Of a stretch of 6,380 nt of DNA, positions 4,016 through 6,380 are shown in pieces. Below the pieces are notes generated by a model. That model was not told the DNA's origin. It worked only from the letters and a program-made list of their open reading frames with translations, and made no database searches. Each line of letters opens with the position of its first letter. The first letter of the stretch is position 1. The translations under genes and the position numbers were made by a program. This DNA is from Puniceicoccales bacterium (GTDB lineage: Bacteria; Verrucomicrobiota; Verrucomicrobiae; Opitutales; LL51), in the NCBI GenBank assembly GCA_031259625.1, contig JAIRLG010000029.1, forward strand, positions 1 to 6,380. Direction: 5' to 3'.

Positions 4016-5689
4016 TCACCGGTTTTCCCCGCGGGCCCTGGACGCTGCCCGCTGGTACTGGCGGCGGAAGTGGTTGCTCAGGTCCATCTGGCGGCGACTG
4101 GCGAACAGGGGATCCCGGTGGTGGATGATTTCGGCGAAGGAGCCGCAGATGGTGCCGTAGGCCATCGGCCGCATGTCGGAAAAAATCCTCAGCGCCTCGG
4201 CCGCATCTGGGGCCCGACCCTCGTCCTGGGCGCAGATGATCTGCTCCCAGGCTGCGCTCAGCTCGTCCGCCGTGTCGAGGAAGATCGTCTTGATGACCGC
4301 GCCGAGCAGATTGTGCACCGGTTTCGTCCACTCCGGATGGTAGACGAAGGCATCGGCGGATTCGTAGGGATTTTCATAGCCCTCCAGACGCCATGGGCGG
4401 TACTCGTCGCCGTAGACCGTCTTGAGGATGGGCGTTCGACACAGGGGGGCCCAGAGGGGCCCGCCGGGCACTACCAGTTTGAAGGCCAGCAGCTGTTGAC
4501 CCGGCAGGGAGAGGATGTACTCCATGAACGCCCGGGCGTAGGCCGGATGCCGGGCGCCACGGAAGAGCGAGATCGGATCCGGCGAGGGCGAGCCCCCGCC
4601 CCGGGGTAGCACCGAAGCGAAACGCCGTACGCCGGCCCGTTCCTGGATATTCGCCCGCTGGGCCCGGCTGTAGAAGTCAACGGCAATCCCGACCGGGCAG
4701 TTGCCGGCGGCGACGTCGGTGACCGTTTTTCCAGAGGAATCGGTGAAGTAGCGCCCGTTGGCGATGATCTTCTGCAGCAGCTGGAGACCCCGAATCCAGC
4801 CCTGCTCTACCGCCTGTTGCTCCAGCGCCGGGGTCATCGAGGTCTTGCCCGATTCCCTCTGCCGCTCCCGCAGCGATTCCTGCATCTGCTGCTGGACGAG
4901 CATTTCGAAGGACTTTAGGGTCGAGGAGCTTTTGGATGGATCCACGATGGCGATGCCCCTGAAAAATTTCGGATTCGCCAAGTCCATCCAGCGCCGCGGG
5001 GGATGCTCGATGCCCAACTCCCTCAGGGCGTCTTCGTTGTAGATGATCTCGAAGGTGCTGAGACTGCCGCCGTACCAGAGGCCATTCTCGTCGTAGAGCC
5101 GCTCGCCGGCGAAAAGGGCGGGGATCGTATCCTCCGTGAAGAGCTCCGGGTGCTCCTCCTGAAGCCGGCTGGCCACGGTATAGCCCTTGCGGCCGTTCAG
5201 CTGGTGCTCGAAGACCCCGCCGCCGAAGAAGAGGTCGACCCCGCATCCGACCTGGGAGTTCAGGAAAACGTCCCGGACTTCCCGTTCCAGGGGCGAGGAC
5301 CGGGGGCCGATTTCCTCCAGGCGCAGAAAAATGCCTCGGATTTCCTGGCTCCAGCGGCGGCCGAGTCCTTCCCAGTGGAGCCGAAAATGGTTGAGGAACA
5401 TGGAATCGACGTAGCGGGCGACGTCGCGGCCGCCCCCCGGATGCCGCCAGTCGATGACGATTTTCCGACCCGTTTTCCGGCGATGCCACTCCTGAAACCC
5501 GTGGCTATACTCCCGCCGCAGCGCCTCGTTGTGGGCCGTGATGATGACCAGGACGTCTTCGCTGTTGGTGGGGACGAGGGAGTCGGAGGGGGAGCGGAAG
5601 AGGAAGGGGATGGCGATGACCAGGACGATGAGGGCGAGGATGGCGAGGAGCTTCGCCCTGGAACTGGACTCGGATTGAAGGTTTAGCAT
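4016..5689 (-). CDS. Membrane-anchored ABC-transporter solute-binding protein, family 1 (iron/polyamine type)
   Basis: A 557-residue protein, longer than typical FbpA-like binding proteins (about 330-350). Residues 13-32 (KLLAILALIVLVIAIPFLF) form one hydrophobic segment after a short charged start, either a signal anchor or an uncleaved signal. The binding-protein fold begins at about 46 (VLVIITAHNEALRREYSHGFQEWH). Family-like points are VDLFFGGGVFEHQ (151-163), EIIYNEDALRELGI (214-227), PRRWMDLANPKFFRGIAIVDPSKSSST (from 231, split as PRRWMDLANP and FFRGIAIVDPSKSSST) and GNCPVGIAVDFYSRAQ (329-344). The C-terminal 150 residues (YGDEYRPWRLEGYENPYES onward) exceed the usual domain. It would capture a solute outside the inner membrane for the importer powered by the ATPase encoded 31 bases upstream. 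The ligand is not readable from sequence. The Shine-Dalgarno is weak; translational coupling to the ATPase gene is possible. Confidence 0.88.
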   Translation of the reverse strand: MLNLQSESSSRAKLLAILALIVLVIAIPFLFRSPSDSLVPTNSEDVLVIITAHNEALRREYSHGFQEWHRRKTGRKIVIDWRHPGGGRDVARYVDSMFLNHFRLHWEGLGRRWSQEIRGIFLRLEEIGPRSSPLEREVRDVFLNSQVGCGVDLFFGGGVFEHQLNGRKGYTVASRLQEEHPELFTEDTIPALFAGERLYDENGLWYGGSLSTFEIIYNEDALRELGIEHPPRRWMDLANPKFFRGIAIVDPSKSSSTLKSFEMLVQQQMQESLRERQRESGKTSMTPALEQQAVEQGWIRGLQLLQKIIANGRYFTDSSGKTVTDVAAGNCPVGIAVDFYSRAQRANIQERAGVRRFASVLPRGGGSPSPDPISLFRGARHPAYARAFMEYILSLPGQQLLAFKLVVPGGPLWAPLCRTPILKTVYGDEYRPWRLEGYENPYESADAFVYHPEWTKPVHNLLGAVIKTIFLDTADELSAAWEQIICAQDEGRAPDAAEALRIFSDMRPMAYGTICGSFAEIIHHRDPLFASRRQMDLSNHFRRQYQRAASRARGENR

Positions 5690-5720
5690 AAGTCCCGAAA
5701 GGGGCGGGATTCAGGGCCCC

Positions 5721-6380
5721 TCAGTCCGAGAGGATGACGACATCTTCCGGTGGAGCATAGGCATAAACCGTCTTTTGCTGAAAGGACTCGAAATGCTGCG
5801 GATTCAGCTCGGAGATTTTAAGGGAGATGCCATCCCTCTCGAACTGGTAGTGGGCGATTTCGCCGAAGTAGGTGGCCGTCTCGATGCGCCCCTCGATGCA
5901 GTTGTCCTCCGAGGGATAGAGGTCCAGCCGCAGCACTTCCGGTCGGAGGGAGACCTGGACCTTCGTGCCCGCCGCGGGCACCTGGTCCCGATGGGACAGC
6001 ACACCGCTGAAGCTCCCGACCTGTGTCCGCACCATGATGCCCTCCGCACGGCTGCGCAGGACGACACCCTCCAGCAGGTTGGTCTCCCCTATGAAGTTCG
6101 CCACGAAGGCGTTTTTCGGCCGCCGGTAGAGCTCCATCGGCGTGCCCACCTGCTCCACCTTCCCCTGCGACAGCACGGCGATGCGGTCGGCGATGGAGAG
6201 CGCCTCCTTCTGGTCGTGGGTTACGTAGATCGTCGTCAGTCCATTCTCCTTGCAGATTTTTCGTATCTCGACCCGCATCTCGTTGCGCAGCTGGGCATCG
6301 AGGTTGGAGAGCGGTTCGTCCAGGAGGAGGCAGTTGGGCCGCACCACCAGTGCCCGGGCCAGGGCCACCCGCTGCTGCTG
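5721..6380 (-). CDS. ABC importer ATP-binding protein, PotA/UgpC/FbpC type (C-terminal part)
   Basis: The window holds the last 219 residues; the N-terminus with Walker A, the Q-loop and most of the LSGGQ signature lies past the right edge. The visible part opens with QQQRVALARAL, the segment just after the signature. Next come Walker B with catalytic glutamate, LLLDEPLSNLDA (18-29), the switch histidine in YVTHDQKEAL (52-61, His55), and the DRIAVLSQGKVEQVGTPMELYRRP segment (from 64). FVANFIGETNLLEG (about 88-101) is the typical link to the C-terminal TOBE-like regulatory domain seen in PotA, UgpC, MalK and FbpC. It powers import of a solute through a permease not in view. It lies directly upstream of the solute-binding-protein gene (31-base gap, same strand), which supports one operon. 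The TGA at 5723-5721 ends it. Confidence 0.93.
   Translation of the reverse strand, partial: QQQRVALARALVVRPNCLLLDEPLSNLDAQLRNEMRVEIRKICKENGLTTIYVTHDQKEALSIADRIAVLSQGKVEQVGTPMELYRRPKNAFVANFIGETNLLEGVVLRSRAEGIMVRTQVGSFSGVLSHRDQVPAAGTKVQVSLRPEVLRLDLYPSEDNCIEGRIETATYFGEIAHYQFERDGISLKISELNPQHFESFQQKTVYAYAPPEDVVILSD

Noticed and set aside
5003..5686. 227-codon open frame on the plus strand opposite the solute-binding-protein gene
   Set aside because: Antisense shadow of a recognisable gene; rich in E, D, G, A and V from codon bias, with no ribosome site or motif.

Overview
The window is high-GC bacterial DNA (roughly 60% G+C by eye) with four recognisable protein genes, one gene fragment, and two intergenic stretches of about 500 bases that hold the unusual material. 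No lineage marker (rRNA, tRNA) is present. Gene content (GspF/PilC-type inner-membrane protein, Ffh, iron/polyamine-type ABC importer) fits a Gram-negative, diderm-like bacterium. Verrucomicrobiota or a relative is my best guess from the general look of the proteins, but that is an impression and not a demonstrated placement.

Layout. The minus strand at the left edge carries the first 57 codons of an exported protein of unknown function (1-173), with a good sigma70-type promoter just upstream (197-225). Next, also on minus, is a complete GspF/PilC-family gene (280-1524) with its own promoter-like site (1543-1571). A 537-base divergent spacer (1525-2061) separates it from ffh (2062-3405, plus strand), the GTPase subunit of the signal recognition particle. 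A possible 30-residue peptide gene follows ffh by 10 bases (3416-3508). A convergent spacer of about 500 bases (3509-4015) then separates ffh from a minus-strand transporter operon. That operon is an ABC ATPase of the PotA/FbpC type (5721-6380, cut by the window edge) followed 31 bases later by a large membrane-anchored family-1 solute-binding protein (4016-5689). The permease is not in the window and probably lies upstream of the ATPase.

The main observation is a set of three intergenic elements of about 90-120 bases (1639-1758, 3559-3666, 3901-3988). Each is a nested inverted repeat of identical design: one outer stem of 12-17 bp enclosing three hairpins placed almost end to end, so each strand can fold into a cloverleaf around a four-way junction. 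The stem sequences differ greatly between copies, yet pairing is essentially perfect in all of them. Copies 1 and 2 share an almost identical middle hairpin whose loop is GCA in one and TGC, its reverse complement, in the other. No U-tract follows any of them, so they are not ordinary terminators, and they lack tRNA features. I regard them as a probable family of dispersed structured repeats, possibly mobile or acting at the DNA level. The spacer before ffh also holds two short degenerate tandem-repeat tracts.

Functionally the genes are unrelated neighbours: protein export/pilus assembly, co-translational membrane targeting, and nutrient uptake.
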